64,000 bases of DNA, taken from assembly GCF_002105155.1 (NCBI RefSeq), contig NW_019029018.1, forward strand, positions 80,001 to 144,000, in the 5' to 3' direction. This DNA is from Lobosporangium transversale (taxonomy: Eukaryota > Mortierellomycota > Mortierellomycetes > Mortierellales > Mortierellaceae). The position numbers were made by a program, and so were the translations under genes. The notes beneath the pieces were generated by a model. It made no database searches. It had not been told where the DNA came from and saw only the letters and a list, made by a program, of their open reading frames with translations. Of the stretch, positions 1 to 12,600 are shown piece by piece. Position 1 is the first letter of the stretch; the number at the start of each line of letters is the position of its first letter.

Positions 1-2185
1 TATCACCCGAACCATTGTGGTATCCTGATCCGTCTTTGGAATCCATAGACGATCCTGTAGGCTGACGCATCGAGAGCGTGCAGAAACAGGCCGCGTAGAA
101 GAACAGGAAAGAGAATCTGAAAATAACCAGCTCGGTGATATAGGCGGATCGACTTTTCATGTTTAGCCCCAAGAGAGAGACAATTCTTGAAAGGAGCATC
201 AGGACAAAGAAAGAGACCATGGCCAGGTTAAGCACCGTGATCTTGATCAAGGCCGTTCGAGTGGTGTGCGAGACTGCAATGCCCTTCAGGGACTTGAAGA
301 ACATGATTGCAAAGTAAAAGATGAGAATGGCCTGGACTAGGATAACAGCCGGTGTGACGTAGGAGAAGCCTCGCTCGCCAATCATTCGGATCAAGGGAGC
401 CGAGGGGATCAACCAACCGATGCCATCCAGGAAGGATGAGATCACGGGAACGAAAATGGTGACATAGGCAAAATAAGAAACGATCTTGTTTGCCTTTCTA
501 CGATCAATTCGGTAAACCAGTTTCCCCCACATGACCATTTGCAATCCCAAAGAGATGAAAGGGAACAGCAGTGAGAGATAATAGACAGCATTGCGCCAGG
601 GAACAGTGACCTTGTAGGGTGCAAAGGCGATCGAGAGCGGTAGATAGAAACAACCAGGGAGGAGGATGGAGAATCGACGGGAATGCTGTTGATCCTGCTT
701 GCCCTTGATGATATACGCAAGGACCCAGAGACCATAGATAAAGATCACACCGGTAATCACGTCCAGTCCTCGGATGACAATTTGGAACCCGACACTGTTC
801 CACATCCTATTCCATGGACCAGGATCTTGTTCTACGGTGGCCAAGAGAGCATGATTGTTCTCAGCAACGAAGGACTCGAGTTGTAAAAAAGTGTCTGAGC
901 CAATAAAGGAAATATTCAGGCGGACATCTTTGTTCCAATGCTTGGCATTAGCGAGCTGGATGAAGGGAGCACCAAAATCTTCAGTGCTTTTAGCGTCTCC
1001 ATGCATGATAACAGCTCCAACCTCGGGCAGGGTCATTGATTGCAATTGAGCATTGAGCGAGCTAAGGTTATCGAAGATCTAGTGGGTAAAAAAAAAAAAA
1101 AAAAAAAAAAAGTTGCAGAGAGTTTAGTCAATGAGCTCAATCTTCAGAGCATGTAAACTTTGACAATTGGGGACGTGCCCCCAAGGAAGAAAAGGCGTTT
1201 TTTAAAAATACGAATCTAGCTAAAAAGGATCATTCGAAATACTGTCCAAACATTCTTCGGCCCATAAGCTAATTTTTTTTTTTTTCACGTCCAGGAGCCG
1301 TTCTGGTTTTGATTTTACATTAATATAAATGTCAATTTTTTTTTTTTTTTTTTTTTGTTGACCGCCATTTCACTGTCCGCCTCCAAATTGACCTTTATAT
1401 ATTTTAGCCGTTGGGTATACTTTTCTTTTTCAATCATCGTTCACTTTGAAGAAGAAGAAAAAAAAAAAAAAAAAAAATTGGATAATGTGAACCAAAAAAG
1501 AAAAGGAAAAAATAAATACCATGAATCTGGACCCGCCTATTGCTCAAACAGATTAGGTTATAAAAACCAAAAAAAAAAAAAAAAAAAAAAAAATGCAAGA
1601 TTTCAATTCAAGATCTCTTTGTGTTCCATGCCTTTTCTGATTTGTGCAACGGTTTGTAGAACACAAACACAATCCCCCCCCTTTTTTTAATAATTGGTTA
1701 CAAGGGTGGATGACATGAGAAATAGTACATGTATTACCGATCAAACAATGGCCAAATAAACACGTTGTAGTGCAAAGAAGATGATCAATCCCACGAGAAA
1801 AGGAAAAAGGGTGGAGAAGGAAACCACAATGGAGACTTACATCATCATAGGTTGCACAGTCTTCGAGCCAATCGTAACTTATGGCTATGATCGAGTCAAC
1901 AACAGGATACTGTGGATCAACAGCTGCCAAGATGGATTTCCCGGTAGGACCAGCCGCGGGATTGACACGTATTGTACAATCTGGCTGGACAGAACCCATG
2001 AGTAGGATTCCGGGGATTGAGTATTCATCGGATTGACCTTGGAATGGATCCCATGTGCGAAAGTTGACTGTCCTGGAAGAGTTTGTGGTCACGGCCAAAG
2101 CAGCGTCAACTACTGCCAGAAGTCCTGCATTAGATATGAAAGAGGCGAGGACAAGGAGGAGGAAAAGGAAAGGCTTTGAGGACAT
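1..2185 (-). CDS. Multi-pass membrane protein with secreted N-terminal ectodomain (3' end outside window)
   Basis: Partial gene; the 3' end lies beyond position 1. Exon 1 is 2185-1841 (115 codons) and ends at a GTAAGT donor. Exon 2 runs from 1078 through position 1, giving at least 474 residues. The start is the first ATG and is followed by a signal peptide (MSSKPFLFLLLVLASF, then small residues). The ectodomain of about 200 residues resembles a protease-associated-type lumenal domain, with VGAVIMHGD and LESFVAENNHALL segments. Roughly seven hydrophobic segments follow (for example VITGVIFIYGLWVLAYII, YFAVVTIF-like, ILVQAILIFYFAIMFF), then a Ser/Gly-rich tail. The 762 bp intron is unusually long and contains three A/T homopolymers. 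The layout suits a 7-TM receptor-like protein, but I do not recognise a specific family. The exon frame is well supported; the function is not known. Confidence 0.7.
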
Positions 2186-3108
2186 TATCGGAAAAGATTG
2201 GAGAGGAAGAGATGTCGATTATAATGAGGTGCCGACTTTGTTGATACAGAGGCGAATTCGTCTGAAGATATCAAAGTCTACAAGGGAGGAAAGGGGGTAT
2301 ATATTTTGAAGAAGAGTGTGGAGGAGCAGGAGGAATAGAAGTGGTATTTTGTTAGCCCAGAGAGGGCGAAAAGTTGATCAACGTAGAAAGAGAAATCAGT
2401 CTGTCAAATGCGTTTAGGCCAAGGAAGAGAATGGAAGACCACGAAGGTGCTGCAAAGGAATGAAACAGTCAAATTAATCGTAGAAAATATACAAAATGAA
2501 AAATAGTAATAATCACAGAAATAGAACAAAATTATAAATATGGTGTCATTCATTCAGATCAAGAAGATGGAATGCAGAATGATTTGAGAATGGAGATGGC
2601 AGCATTAAAAGAATGACATTCACAGAGTCAAAGAAAAAAAAAAAAAAAAAAAAAAAAATGAAGAAAAGGGAGAAGGAGGGAAAAAAGAGACTACTGAGCT
2701 GAGCAGACAGACATCTTCACAAATTCAATGGCTCTTCTTATGCGGAGGGGCACATTTGCGATTGCGGTTGTCAATTAAAGTGTGTTTGTATATCTGCATG
2801 TATTGGAAATATAATACATTCGCGCATGTATATACACTGTTCTGTTGTTGTTCCTGGCTCCCCTTTGGAGTGGGATAGAAAAACGCCTTCTTGTCGAGGA
2901 AAGCATTTAAAAAAAACAAAAAACAAGCAAAGTCGCACAAACAGGTTCTTGCTTCAAAAATAAATAAATAAAAAAAGAGCATGTATCCACAACCAAGTGG
3001 AGAAAAAAGAAAAAACAAAAAGTAATAATAATCAAAAGCAGTGATTGGGAATGATCTCTATCCATGGTCCATTGCTGTAAAGGAGGGTGAGAGGGAAAGT
3101 GACGTGTG

Positions 3109-3146
<38 letters not shown>

Positions 3147-3897
3147 GGCAGACACGTGTTTAATATTGGATATCATTTTATTTATTTGCTCTCATTCTGC
3201 TCTTTCCCACTTTGTGTTCATTTTAATTTTACATGTAAACCTTGCACCACGAATGATTGTCGGTGGTACCAATGGCAATGGCAATGACAATGACAATGAG
3301 ACGATTAAAGAATTCTCCCGTTTCTCTCTCTCTCTTCTCTCTCTTCTCTCTCTTCTTTTCCACTAAAAAATGGATACGAAAGGTTAAAAGAAAAAAAAAA
3401 AAAAAAAAAAAAAAAAGAGTCCTTGCATTTCCAAATCCAGTAAGACATACATCGGAAATAAAAATAAAAAGTTTAATGAAACAGGTCAATATCAATATGC
3501 ATGGCAATGGGCGCATGACACCCTGCCTTCTGCTCATTTTAATAACACCGCCTCATTTCCCTTGTCTCGACTTCGGGTTTTCTTTTATTCATTGCACATC
3601 CCAATGTTGCTCATTCATCCGAACCTTGACATTCTGATGTGCTTGGTAATATTTTTTTTTGCGAGTTTAATTGGGAGCAAATACAAATACAAGAATTAAA
3701 GTAAAACATGGCAGCAGTCCAAAAGGGTAAAATAACCTTTTGTCCAACTGGGCTTTAAACTTTGTAAACTTTTTTTTTAAAGGAAAGTGGACCACTTTTC
3801 TTTACCTCTCTTCCCTCTTTTCCTTTCCTTTCCTTTCCTTTTCTTTCCTTTTCTTTTCTTTTCTTTTCTTTTCTTTCCTTTGTTTCTCTCTCCTCCT

Positions 3898-3940
<43 letters not shown>

Positions 3941-4074
3941 CTTTTTTGTTTCCTAATTGATCACTTGCTGTTGAGCAAGTCGCAGGAGAGAATAAAGCGC
4001 CATTTAAGCAGCAAGAAGCTTTCCCCTCAACTTTAATACACGTTTCGCTGCAACCTCTCCGTTGATCATCAACA
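2186..4074. other. Intergenic, no gene seen
   Basis: This 1.9 kb gap lies between the divergent membrane-protein genes. It contains A/T homopolymers (about 2634-2658, 3112-3142, 3390-3415) and a pyrimidine-rich microsatellite tract. Open frames here are short and of low complexity. Confidence 0.7.
3810..3937. repeat. Pyrimidine microsatellite (TTTCC/TTTTC)n then (CT)n
   Basis: About 65 bp of imperfect TTTCC and TTTTC units are followed, after a short mixed stretch, by roughly 16 CT dinucleotides at 3905-3937. The tract ends about 140 bp before the start codon at 4075, so it probably forms a CT-rich promoter or 5' leader. Confidence 0.85.
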
Positions 4075-5179
4075 ATGACTCCTGCACAGCAACCATCAAA
4101 ACTGAGGACGTTCCTACGATATGACAGACTCGATCTTACTCGAATCATCTCCTCCAATCTCGTCAGCGCAAACGCCCTATTTCTCATCCGTCTCTTTGTC
4201 AGTCTGCACCTCTCAGCTGTCTTTATCGCAACCCTCTATGTCTCTGCTCGTGATGAGGTCTTTTACATGGTCTTCACCACTTTCACTAACCTCAGTAATA
4301 TCGGGCTCACAGCATACTATCTGGTATCTACATACGCTACACATCCATACACTTTTTCATACCACCATCACTTGCATTTATCCTTAACAAGCCCTCTTTT
4401 CTCTTTATTCTTACCCCTTCTAGACAGTAACGTATCACTCATACAGCTTTAACCGACATCGTGACTTGCGCTCATTAACATCTCAACACTGGCTACTGAC
4501 CTCTGCTCTGGGTTTACTCTATGCGTCCGTCGTTGTCTTTCACATTGTTGTGCCTGCCATCTACTGGAGCTTGCTTTTCGATCCAAATAACACAATGGAT
4601 ACACTCAACGAATATGTAGACTACTCTCACCATGGCGTTGATTTTGCCTGTATCCTGATCGAAATGATCTTCAATCGAATGGAACTGCCCTGGGTATACA
4701 TCTTGGGACCTATTAGCATGATTATCCTGTACATGTTCCTGGCTTGGGTCTATTTTGCAGTGTATGTCAAAGCTATAAATATGGCTCCCTGTATTTTTTG
4801 ATAAATGAAAAAAAAAAGATCGACAGATTGCATCTCCGCTCACTCTTTCTTTTTCTTTTTCTTTCATCTTGTGATATAAAGGCGGGGGCTATGGCTGTAT
4901 AGTTTCTTGGATTGGAGCAATGGTGCTATGGCAGCTGCATGGTATATTGCACTTCTCATTGGCTTTGCACTTCTCTTTGTCTTACAAAAGTATATCCATC
5001 AGGGCCGTGACAGGTTGACAAGGAGCAGAGAGGCAAAAGTAGCAGCATGTGATGGAACGGATTCGTTAGGGAAGAAACAGACTCGAGTGACTGATGAAGA
5101 GATTTGTGACCAGAAGCAAGAAGTTGAAGAGCCGTTTGAGGAAGTTCAGATCGGAGGAGATAAGCAGGAGGTAGTCTAG
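4075..5179 (+). CDS. AIG1/FAR-17a or rolling-stone-like multi-pass membrane protein
   Basis: Three exons, 4075-4323, 4424-4761 and 4882-5179, encode 294 residues. The second donor is GTATGT at 4762; joining there gives YFAVRGLWLYSFLDW without a gap. The first 83 codons lead into a hydrophobic segment with FTTFTNLSNIGLTAYYL. A later segment has DYSHHGVDFACILIE, followed by three more membrane spans and a charged cytoplasmic tail (about 60 residues, Glu/Lys-rich). A Thr in a TNL-type membrane motif plus a His in the next lumenal/membrane region is the arrangement seen in the AIG1/ADTRP family, where these residues serve a threonine hydrolase acting on fatty-acid esters of hydroxy fatty acids. 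Rolling-stone family proteins look similar, so a catalytic role is inference. Confidence 0.75.
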
Positions 5180-6010
5180 TGAGGGCTGTCCGGAAAAGAC
5201 TGTTTGTCAGACTATCTAACTATCTAATCCAGTCTGAAGTTTAAAAATGACCCATACCATGCTAACCATGCTATATAATATATAAGATATATATATACCA
5301 AACCACACCTAAGGAAAATCATAATATTAAAAATATAATAAGAGTTACACAAGCATTAAACACATTTTCACATTATAATTCACAACAGTTCATAGATTTT
5401 CAGTTACCGTTCCTGACCCCGAGCGAGAGCAGCAGGCTGAAAGAAAAAGGAAGAAAGAATGTCAGATAGACAGACGGACAGACAAACAGAACAGGAAAAG
5501 AGATTATTGATCGCGGATATTATTCCAGAGTTCCCATGCCACGGACAGGGTTTTTGTTTTACTTTTTACAGAGTACTGAAGATAGCTAGATTGCTTGGAT
5601 AAAAAAGAGATCAGCAAGTAAAGCGATGGTTGTAATGCATAAGCAAAGGAAATTTTGTTTTTTTTTTTATTTTTTTTTTTTTATTGGGAAAGGAGGTGTG
5701 GGGAGGTATAAATAACGGGACGGAATAAAGAAATGGAGTTGAAGAGCAATTTATGAATAGTTTGGGTAAGCTCTCAAACCTTACAGCTCAACCAGACAGC
5801 CAACCATTCCTTTCCCTTTTCCTCTCTCTCTTTTTCTTTTTCTTTTTCTTTTTTTACTATAACTTCCCTTGTCCTCTCTCTCTCTCTCTCTTCTCTTTCT
5901 TTCTTTCTTCTTTACTCTCATCAACAACTAATCTCTCACTCATAACCCATTCTCGACTTGTTCATACCTTCCTCTCCCTTCCTCTTAAACTTTTGTCTAA
6001 TCTCTCCACA
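5180..6010. other. Intergenic, probable promoter/leader of the next gene
   Basis: No gene seen. The gap contains an AT-rich stretch (5270-5300), T tracts near 5655-5680, a TATAAATA box at 5706-5713 and a CT-rich leader at 5810-5990, directly before the start codon at 6011. Confidence 0.6.
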
Positions 6011-7012
6011 ATGAAGCTTCTCACTGCCATCACCTTGGTTACTCTTGGCGCCAGTGCCATCTTCTCAACCTCAGAGGCTGCTCTCTCTGCTGGTTGCGAT
6101 GCTTTCCTCAGAGATATTGGCACCCCCACCAACCCATTGTTCAAGTGCCGAGTCTACTCTGCCTTGGGTTTCCCTGCATTGACTAGTCCTCATGATCATG
6201 ATACTCCCAAGCTTCAAAAGGCTTTGGATGACTACTGTGCCACCCCTGCTTGCACACCTGAACAGTATGCTGGTGTTTACAAGGATTTCCAGACCCATTG
6301 CGCTGCTGACATGGTTGCAGATAACCAGGACACTCTTGGTGTCACCATGTATTTCTGGTAAGCCCTTGACTCTCTTGGCTCATTTTTTTTTTTTTTTTTG
6401 CCTCTCTCCCCAGATTTGATTGATTTGAAAGATATAGAGTTATTAAATTGCAATTTTTCATTTTGTGTTCCCATCAGGTATGTGTCTCCTGCCCAACGTG
6501 AGGCCGTTTGTCTCCAGGAACCAAGCACAAAGAAGACTTGTGTGATCGAAACAATCGATGCCATGATTGCCCGTAAACAACTCCCTGATGATAACCCGAA
6601 CCAAGATGATTTGTACGGTTACTTGCAATATGTGACCCCCATGATCTCACCCAAGGGTACGGATGCAAAGTCCCTCTGCACACCCTGCAATCAAGAGGTG
6701 GCCAACATCTTCTCAAAACACTACACCAAGAGCCCTTCTCCCTATAACCTCAACTTTAGACAGACACTCGACAGTGCCAAATTGAACACTGACCTGCAAT
6801 ACCAATACAAGGCCAACTGCAAGGTCACCCTTGGTGGAGATATCGATGCATTCAAGACCGGTTCTAAGGATTCGAAGGATTCCAAAGATTCCAAGGACAA
6901 TACCAAGGATGATACCAAGGATAACAAGGACAGCTCTGCCAACAGCCTTGTGAACTTTTCGTTGGGTGGCGTTGCCGCTACTGCCATGGCTGTTGCAGTT
7001 GCCATGTTGTAA
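6011..7012 (+). CDS. Secreted cysteine-rich GPI-anchored protein, DUF7729-like
   Basis: Two exons, 6011-6357 and 6478-7012, encode 293 residues. The intron is 120 bp with a GTAAGC donor and CAG acceptor and splits the Trp codon of YFWYVS. The start at 6011 is the ATG directly before a signal peptide (MKLLTAITLVTLGASAIF). An earlier in-frame ATG exists but would put low-complexity Phe/Ser sequence in front of the signal peptide. The mature part is Cys-rich (CDAF, FKCRV, DYCATPACTP, THCAADM, AVCLQ, KTCVIE, LCTPCNQEVAN, ANCKVTL). A hydrophilic SKD/TKD repeat spacer follows, then a hydrophobic tail ending in VAVAML, which is the layout of a GPI attachment signal. The role is probably in the cell wall or surface; the molecular function is unknown. 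The TAA stop runs straight into 25 A residues. Confidence 0.8.
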
Positions 7013-7017
7013 AAAAA

Positions 7018-7057
<40 letters not shown>
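7011..7057. repeat. A25 run followed by (AT)n
   Basis: A poly-A run begins inside the TAA stop codon of the upstream gene and is followed by about 11 AT dinucleotides. The Findings note the same arrangement after two other genes in this window. Confidence 0.9.
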
Positions 7058-7058
<1 letters not shown>

Positions 7059-7271
7059 ATATTAACATTAATATCTTATTATTATTATTTTTATTATTCA
7101 TAATGCATAATTTATAAAATAAAAAAAATGTAAATCATCACGTGCAAGTCACGATCAAATGACACAGCTTCTTTTTGTACTGGTCTTGGGGCTATTCAAC
7201 ATTCTTTCCTCATTACTCATTACTCATTACTCATTGAACTTCACCCCATACGACTTTATAGAATTTGAAAA

Positions 7272-7454
7272 ATGCGTTATACCACATACACCGTTACATT
7301 GTGCTTGCTGTTTGCTTTGTTGGCATCCGCTGCGCCTGTTCCAGAAGAGAGTAAGCATTTTTTTTTTTTTTTTTTTTTTTTATTTTTTTTAAAAAAAAAA
7401 AAAAAAAAGAAAGAGTTCTATCACTCCTCCCTCCTATCGCCCCCTTCTTTCCCG

Positions 7455-7498
<44 letters not shown>

Positions 7499-8363
7499 AC
7501 GTCAACATTTCCTATAACCGCTAATGAGGATAAAGTCCAATGCAGAAAAATACAGGAGGGGGGGAAAGGGAGACGAGAAAGGGTTATACAATATGAATAA
7601 CGATCAACATGTGCGCAAATGTCAACAAAAGTAGTCTTCAGTTAGAAACTGGTCAACATTGAGCGTGGGAGACTGTTTTGAGAGCAGAGCAGAGCAGAGC
7701 AGGGCAGAGCAGTGATGTGATGAGATGGTGGCAGTGGCAGTGGATGTGTGGATGTGTGTGCGTGTGTGAACTACGCCATTTTGTTTTGTTTTTTTACGCC
7801 ATCATCTGTCTTATTTTTGGAATATCCCGAACACCATTTATTTATTAACATTCCTCTCTCTTTTCTTTTTTTTTTTTTTTTTTACGCCTAATGGTAATAA
7901 TGTAGCACAAGAGCAAAAAGATTGTCTCGACCAATGTCTCACTACAGAGGACGAATGCTTATTAAATTCGATTAGCATGAGCGGATGTGTCACGTCTTAT
8001 GACGAATGTTATCGTATGTGCATACCAACAACTACACCAACACCAACATCAGTATCAGCACCAGCACCAACCCCAGGCCAAGGACAAGGACAACCACAAC
8101 CACAACCACAACCATCCATCCCTGTTGTCTCAAAGAATCAAAAACATAAAGATGTCACTCATGAAACCGAGATTTCATCGCCGACTAAAAAGGAGGATGA
8201 GAAGGAAACAGAAGAGCAGACACATGAGGAAGAAAAGGATGGAGACGTAGATGTAGATGTAGATGTAGACGTAGACGAGGAGGATGGTGATTTTGTAGAG
8301 ATTCCAGCACCTCCGGGAGGAGAGGATGATGAGGAATATGATGATGAACCTTCAGATTATTAA
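7272..8363 (+). CDS. Small secreted protein with symmetric six-cysteine motif and acidic tail
   Basis: Two exons, 7272-7350 and 7906-8363, encode 178 residues. The 555 bp intron (donor GTAAGC, acceptor TAG) is filled with long T and A runs. Residues 1-20 form a signal peptide (MRYTTYTVTLCLLFALLASA). Residues 33-65 hold six Cys spaced C-x3-C-x6-C-x9-C-x6-C-x3-C, which is exactly mirror-symmetric. A Pro/Thr/Gln-rich linker with PQPQPQP follows. The C-terminal third is strongly acidic, with a DVDVDVDVDVDEE repeat and an EDDEEYDDEPSDY end. The spacing suggests a disulfide-bonded helical hairpin, reminiscent of twin-CX3C or alpha-hairpinin folds. I do not recognise a named family, and a secreted effector-like or wall-associated role is only inference. 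Confidence 0.65.
7681..7713. repeat. AGAGC pentanucleotide repeat (intronic)
   Basis: About six imperfect copies of the unit AGAGC lie inside the large intron of the six-Cys gene. It has no apparent role. Confidence 0.8.
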
Positions 8364-8364
8364 A

Positions 8365-8395
<31 letters not shown>

Positions 8396-8660
8396 GTTTA
8401 ACTTTAACTGCTCAATTGGCACAATCCTTTTTCCCTTCATTCCCTCCATCATCAACATTGGGAAGATCAATCCCCTGGCCGTTTTAGAAAATGAATCACC
8501 ATTTAATAAAAATATTTATTAAATAGTATAAATCACTAATGCTGTTGCCCCCCAACCTCCTTTTCATTCTTTTCTAAACAAATTAACAGCATTCCCCCTA
8601 CAAATCTTAAGTTGAAGGACTAGGAGGGGAAGTCAGAGAATGAAGTTGGAGCTGGGGATC

Positions 8661-8693
<33 letters not shown>

Positions 8694-9261
8694 CCCACTT
8701 GAACACATATTTTGATCCCCCGAGAGATCATACCCATTTCCCATTTCGGTTATTGCTGGAATGGTCACGCACAAAGCAAAGTCGTGAAGATTTCGTGACT
8801 GTGTGCCAAGCATTGTTGTCATGGCATGGGACATCCATGACCTCTATGATTTAACTAGGCTTGGCTTCTTCACCCATTGATTTATACATGTGCATGATTA
8901 AATTGAAAGGTGTTGTACATGTAGAATATTTCGACGCTGTGAGTGTTGAGAGAGATGGGCTATAGGGTATTGAGACATGGTCTGTGCCATGGGAGATGCT
9001 TCTTTTCTTTTTAATGGCAGTTGCTGATCTATGATATAGTTAACGTCTTTCTTTTAAAAAGTGTTCATGAGCCCAAAAAAAAAGTTGGTAAAGAACACGA
9101 GCACGAGCCAGTGGCACAAAGGCCAAGGTATTCATGGCGGGTAGAAGGCTTGTTTGAAAGACCTTGGTATATACTTATTTGGATCTCATCACTAGGCTTT
9201 ATCCCCTTGGACCGAAAAAACGGGCAAATTTGCTCATTTAGCTTTCATCAATTCATTTATA
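8364..9261. other. Intergenic, no gene seen
   Basis: Two poly-T runs (about 8370-8395 and 8665-8693) and AT-rich DNA. Open frames are short and contain translated homopolymers. Confidence 0.65.
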
Positions 9262-9575
9262 TGTAGGCAGGTCAGATCCAGTTCTTTGTACTCTTCCTAT
9301 GTAGAAAGCATTGTCGGTGTTCCAGCCTTACTCTATTGTACATTTTTTATTTGTATGTCAAGAAAAAAAAAAAAAAAAAAAAAAACAATAACAAATAAAA
9401 ACCAATAGTATAAAATCAATCAGTAGGAAACTTTGTACTGAACATGTATCAAGCTGTATCATCACGATGTGCTACCATGTTCACCTTTTTAATTGCCTCC
9501 ACTTCTCTGCACATCTATTACCTTCCACTCCTTCTATCCCCAGCCTAAAGATAAACAAAACATCAAGCGTCTCCC
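9262..9575. mobile_element. Degenerate relative of the 22 kb foldback element (one arm only)
   Basis: Two blocks match the right half of the element at 21859-22345 in the same order. Block one (about 9262-9310) shares GTCAGATCCAGTT and a following GTRCTC-CCTA segment with 22098-22150. Block two (about 9440-9570) shares TATCATCACGATG, TTGCCTCCACT and TGCACATCTA-like sequence with 22195-22325, ending with CAAAACA. An A/T-rich insertion lies between them. No matching left arm was found. Confidence 0.5.
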
Positions 9576-9602
9576 TTAATTGTTTTTTACCTCCTTCTCG
9601 AC

Positions 9603-9640
<38 letters not shown>

Positions 9641-12600
9641 AAAGGTATGTTACAAAGTCAATCTCCATATTAAATTAAAAATGGTTGCCATTTGAGAGTT
9701 GTATTTTTATTTTTAAAAATAAAATAAAATAAAATAAAATAATAAGGCTATGAGTTACATTTGGGATCAAAGTATTCGCCCAAAAGATCTGCTAGCAGAG
9801 AGAGAGAGAGAGAGAGATCCACAGTAGTATCATCCAAAGTTACTCGTAGTCTCGCTCAGAGCTCAGTGATGGAGGACTAACCCCTTTGCAACGGAGATAG
9901 GTACGGTCCTTCTATCCACCTACATATGGTGTAATAATCCAAGGCTGTTAATGACTGACTTGCGAACCAAACTGTAAGCAGTACTATATCCGGATCCTGA
10001 TAACCCAACAGTTATATTTGTCGGATTTCTTAAGAGATCTCAGTGCGTTGGTCCGTACCCTACACGGACAGCTAAAGAAAAGCACTTGATACTCAAGATT
10101 ATCTCTCAGGCCCTGCATTGCATTGGCTGGAAAATTATACATTGACAGCACCCTTATCTGTGACGGTGTTCGTCAGCGCATGGGGGTAATAGGAATGTTC
10201 GACAGGCCCTTTGCTCGGCCTGATCTACGTGGTATGCCGTAAGTGGGTTTCTATTACAAGTTTAGTCGCCTTTCCGAAATATCGTACTGCTTGTTGTCTA
10301 ACATCCTTATGTGCGTGTGTGTTTTTACTAGTAGTGGTGAGTTAGACAATAAGATATCATGGGAGCCTCGCTTTTTGGATGAGAGCGCATTCGGCCATAA
10401 GACAGCGACTGGCCCAAAACCTTGGAAAAATGGACATGTCAACCAGGATCCTTGTCAGTAAGCCCTGGGCGGATGAGATTTGCATATTTGGAGTGCAAGC
10501 CCGAGATTAACGATCTCGTCTACCGCCCCCTCTTTTGTTGTCCCATTCTCCTGGAATAGGGGAGTCGAGAAATGGAATATGATGAGTGTGAGGCCGTGAA
10601 TATTGAAGAGCATTGAGAGAGGGGCTCGGGGTTGAACCAGGCCCGGCTGAGAGTACAAGGAACTCGATCCTTTCGAGGCAATTACAGCCCCGCAACTCTC
10701 GATATTCCTTTAGGAATTCACTCGGGCTTTTATGAACCACTTGTGTCTCTCTAGGGTTCCCCCCCTCGAAGACCACAATACGGTGCCTTTTATGGATTTC
10801 AATTTGTTAGCTGCTGTATTTGATCGATTTTTTTTTGTTTTTTTCAGCCAAAAGGAATAAAATTTGTATATAGTTAGCATTCTGAAGTGTCTGTTTTCTT
10901 TTCTTTCTTCTGCTTATCACTTTCTTTTTCTTCTTTGGGTATTTCTTTCTTTCTTTTTTTTCTTTTTTTTTTTTTTTTTGTTGTTGTTTTTACCTTTTCT
11001 TCTTTAAATGCAGGGCTGTTTGTCCCACAAGAGAAGAGCCATCAAGACTTTCGGTTCACCTGTATGACATCGCAACTTTTGCCGCTTTTGCTTTTTTACA
11101 GTGTCACTAATATATATATATATATATATATATAATATGCAATAAAGTATTGTAGTTTTAGATTTAGAGGCTTATTGACGAGGGGAGCAGCCCAGTTGGA
11201 GAAGCTGTATACATACCTTGAACAGGTGCATAAACTATTGAGTGAAGAGTGAAGAAGGAGCGGATATGATGGGTAGGTTTGGTAATGAATAAAAATAATA
11301 AGAAAAAAGAGAGATGAAAAAAAAAAGGAGATCTTTTTAAATACAAACAAAAAGGGTCTTTCAATGTCATTTCACAAATTGCGTTCATGATTTCATCATT
11401 TGAAATATTCTCTTTCTCGATTATCCAGACTTGCCATCACTGATCAAACAATTTTTTCTGTCATACCTTTAGCCAAAGCGAGCTTGTTTTATAGTCCACA
11501 GTCCACGTAAAATAAGAACAATGAGGGCATAGGGCTGAGGATTTCAATAAGGGTGAATGTATGGACGAAGGGAGTTGCGAGTATTTGAGGTACTTTGCTT
11601 TTTGTACGTCCTAAAGCAAAACCGATCACAAGGGTAGTGGCAAAAGTGATCCAAATTTATTTTCCTTATTCCTTGATGCCTTATCAAGCATACAAAAAAA
11701 AAGACATGAGGAAGCGGGGAGCGAACATCAAGGTCAAAGTAGGGAAAATATAAAATACTTACGAATGGGAGTAGGGATGATACACCATATTCAAGATTTG
11801 CAAGCCCGTACAAGCAACAGTCAGGGCTACATTGTTCTCGAGCTGTTTATTTTATATACATAGTAGGGGATACTTGAAATACTCATTTTCAGCCTACCGC
11901 GTATCACTTCCTCTTACTTTCCCCCTTCTCTGAGCGAGCCCAAAAACCACCTATCACACATCCCATCGCCCTTTATTTGCGAGTGGGCAAAAAGTCCTTT
12001 TTTCTTTTACCCTCTTTCCACTTTATGCCCATGACTAACATAAAAGGTGAGTAGCGTTCCTCAAGCATTCGCCCCTACTGGCGTACTCAGTTCTTCCTCA
12101 CTTCATACTGAACTGTTTTTGTCCAGGCTCCTCTCTTTCTACCTATCTCTCCTCCGCCTTGACAGCATTTTTTCTAACCAATATGATTGATGATTCCATT
12201 AATGTAGTGCATCATCCATCAATGCCGCTTTCTTGAGTCAGCCTCTCTGACAATATGGAGAGCCAACTATTTATCGGCAACTGTAATGAGATTATGAAGC
12301 GAGTGAACAATAAAACGGACGGATATCTGGAAGAGAATGGCTTGCTGTAATAATGATAACGAGCCGGAGACCGTGGCTTCGCCACGGCCGACTCTTGCCT
12401 CGTTAGAAATTTTATGAAGACAAAATAAAGCGTTACCATCTATAACATTTTTATTGACCGGGATCTTTTTTACCATTTTAAAAAACTACAAACTATATAG
12501 AAATACAATAAAGCAAAATCCGGTAAATTGTATACAGCAGTAAAATAAACAAAAAATAAAATACAAAATAAGGAAGAATATCTAGAAGATACGGTAGTAA
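9576..12600. other. Gene-poor stretch with only weak coding remnants
   Basis: No complete gene seen. Around 9995-10461 on the plus strand, two frames look mildly protein-like: one reads PDPDNPTVIFVGFLKRSQ; a second starts near LYIDSTLICDGVRQRMGV and could splice at GTAAGTG (10229) into an exon ending at the TAA at 10459-10461. Nothing there matches a family I know. Simple repeats include (GA)n at 9797-9817 and (TA)n at 11110-11133. Poly-T occurs near 9604-9637 and 10958-10979. Confidence 0.5.

Noticed and set aside
1355-1690. 111-codon plus-strand frame
   Set aside because: It lies inside the intron of the minus-strand gene and is made largely of homopolymer-derived Lys.
10610-10660. Minus-strand GGTTCAACCCC resembling a tRNA B box
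   Set aside because: The flanking five bases do not pair into a T stem and no acceptor stem is visible.
10507-10776. 89-codon minus-strand frame
   Set aside because: Somewhat protein-like (SEFLKEYRELRGCNCLERIE) but without a start context, neighbours or family match.
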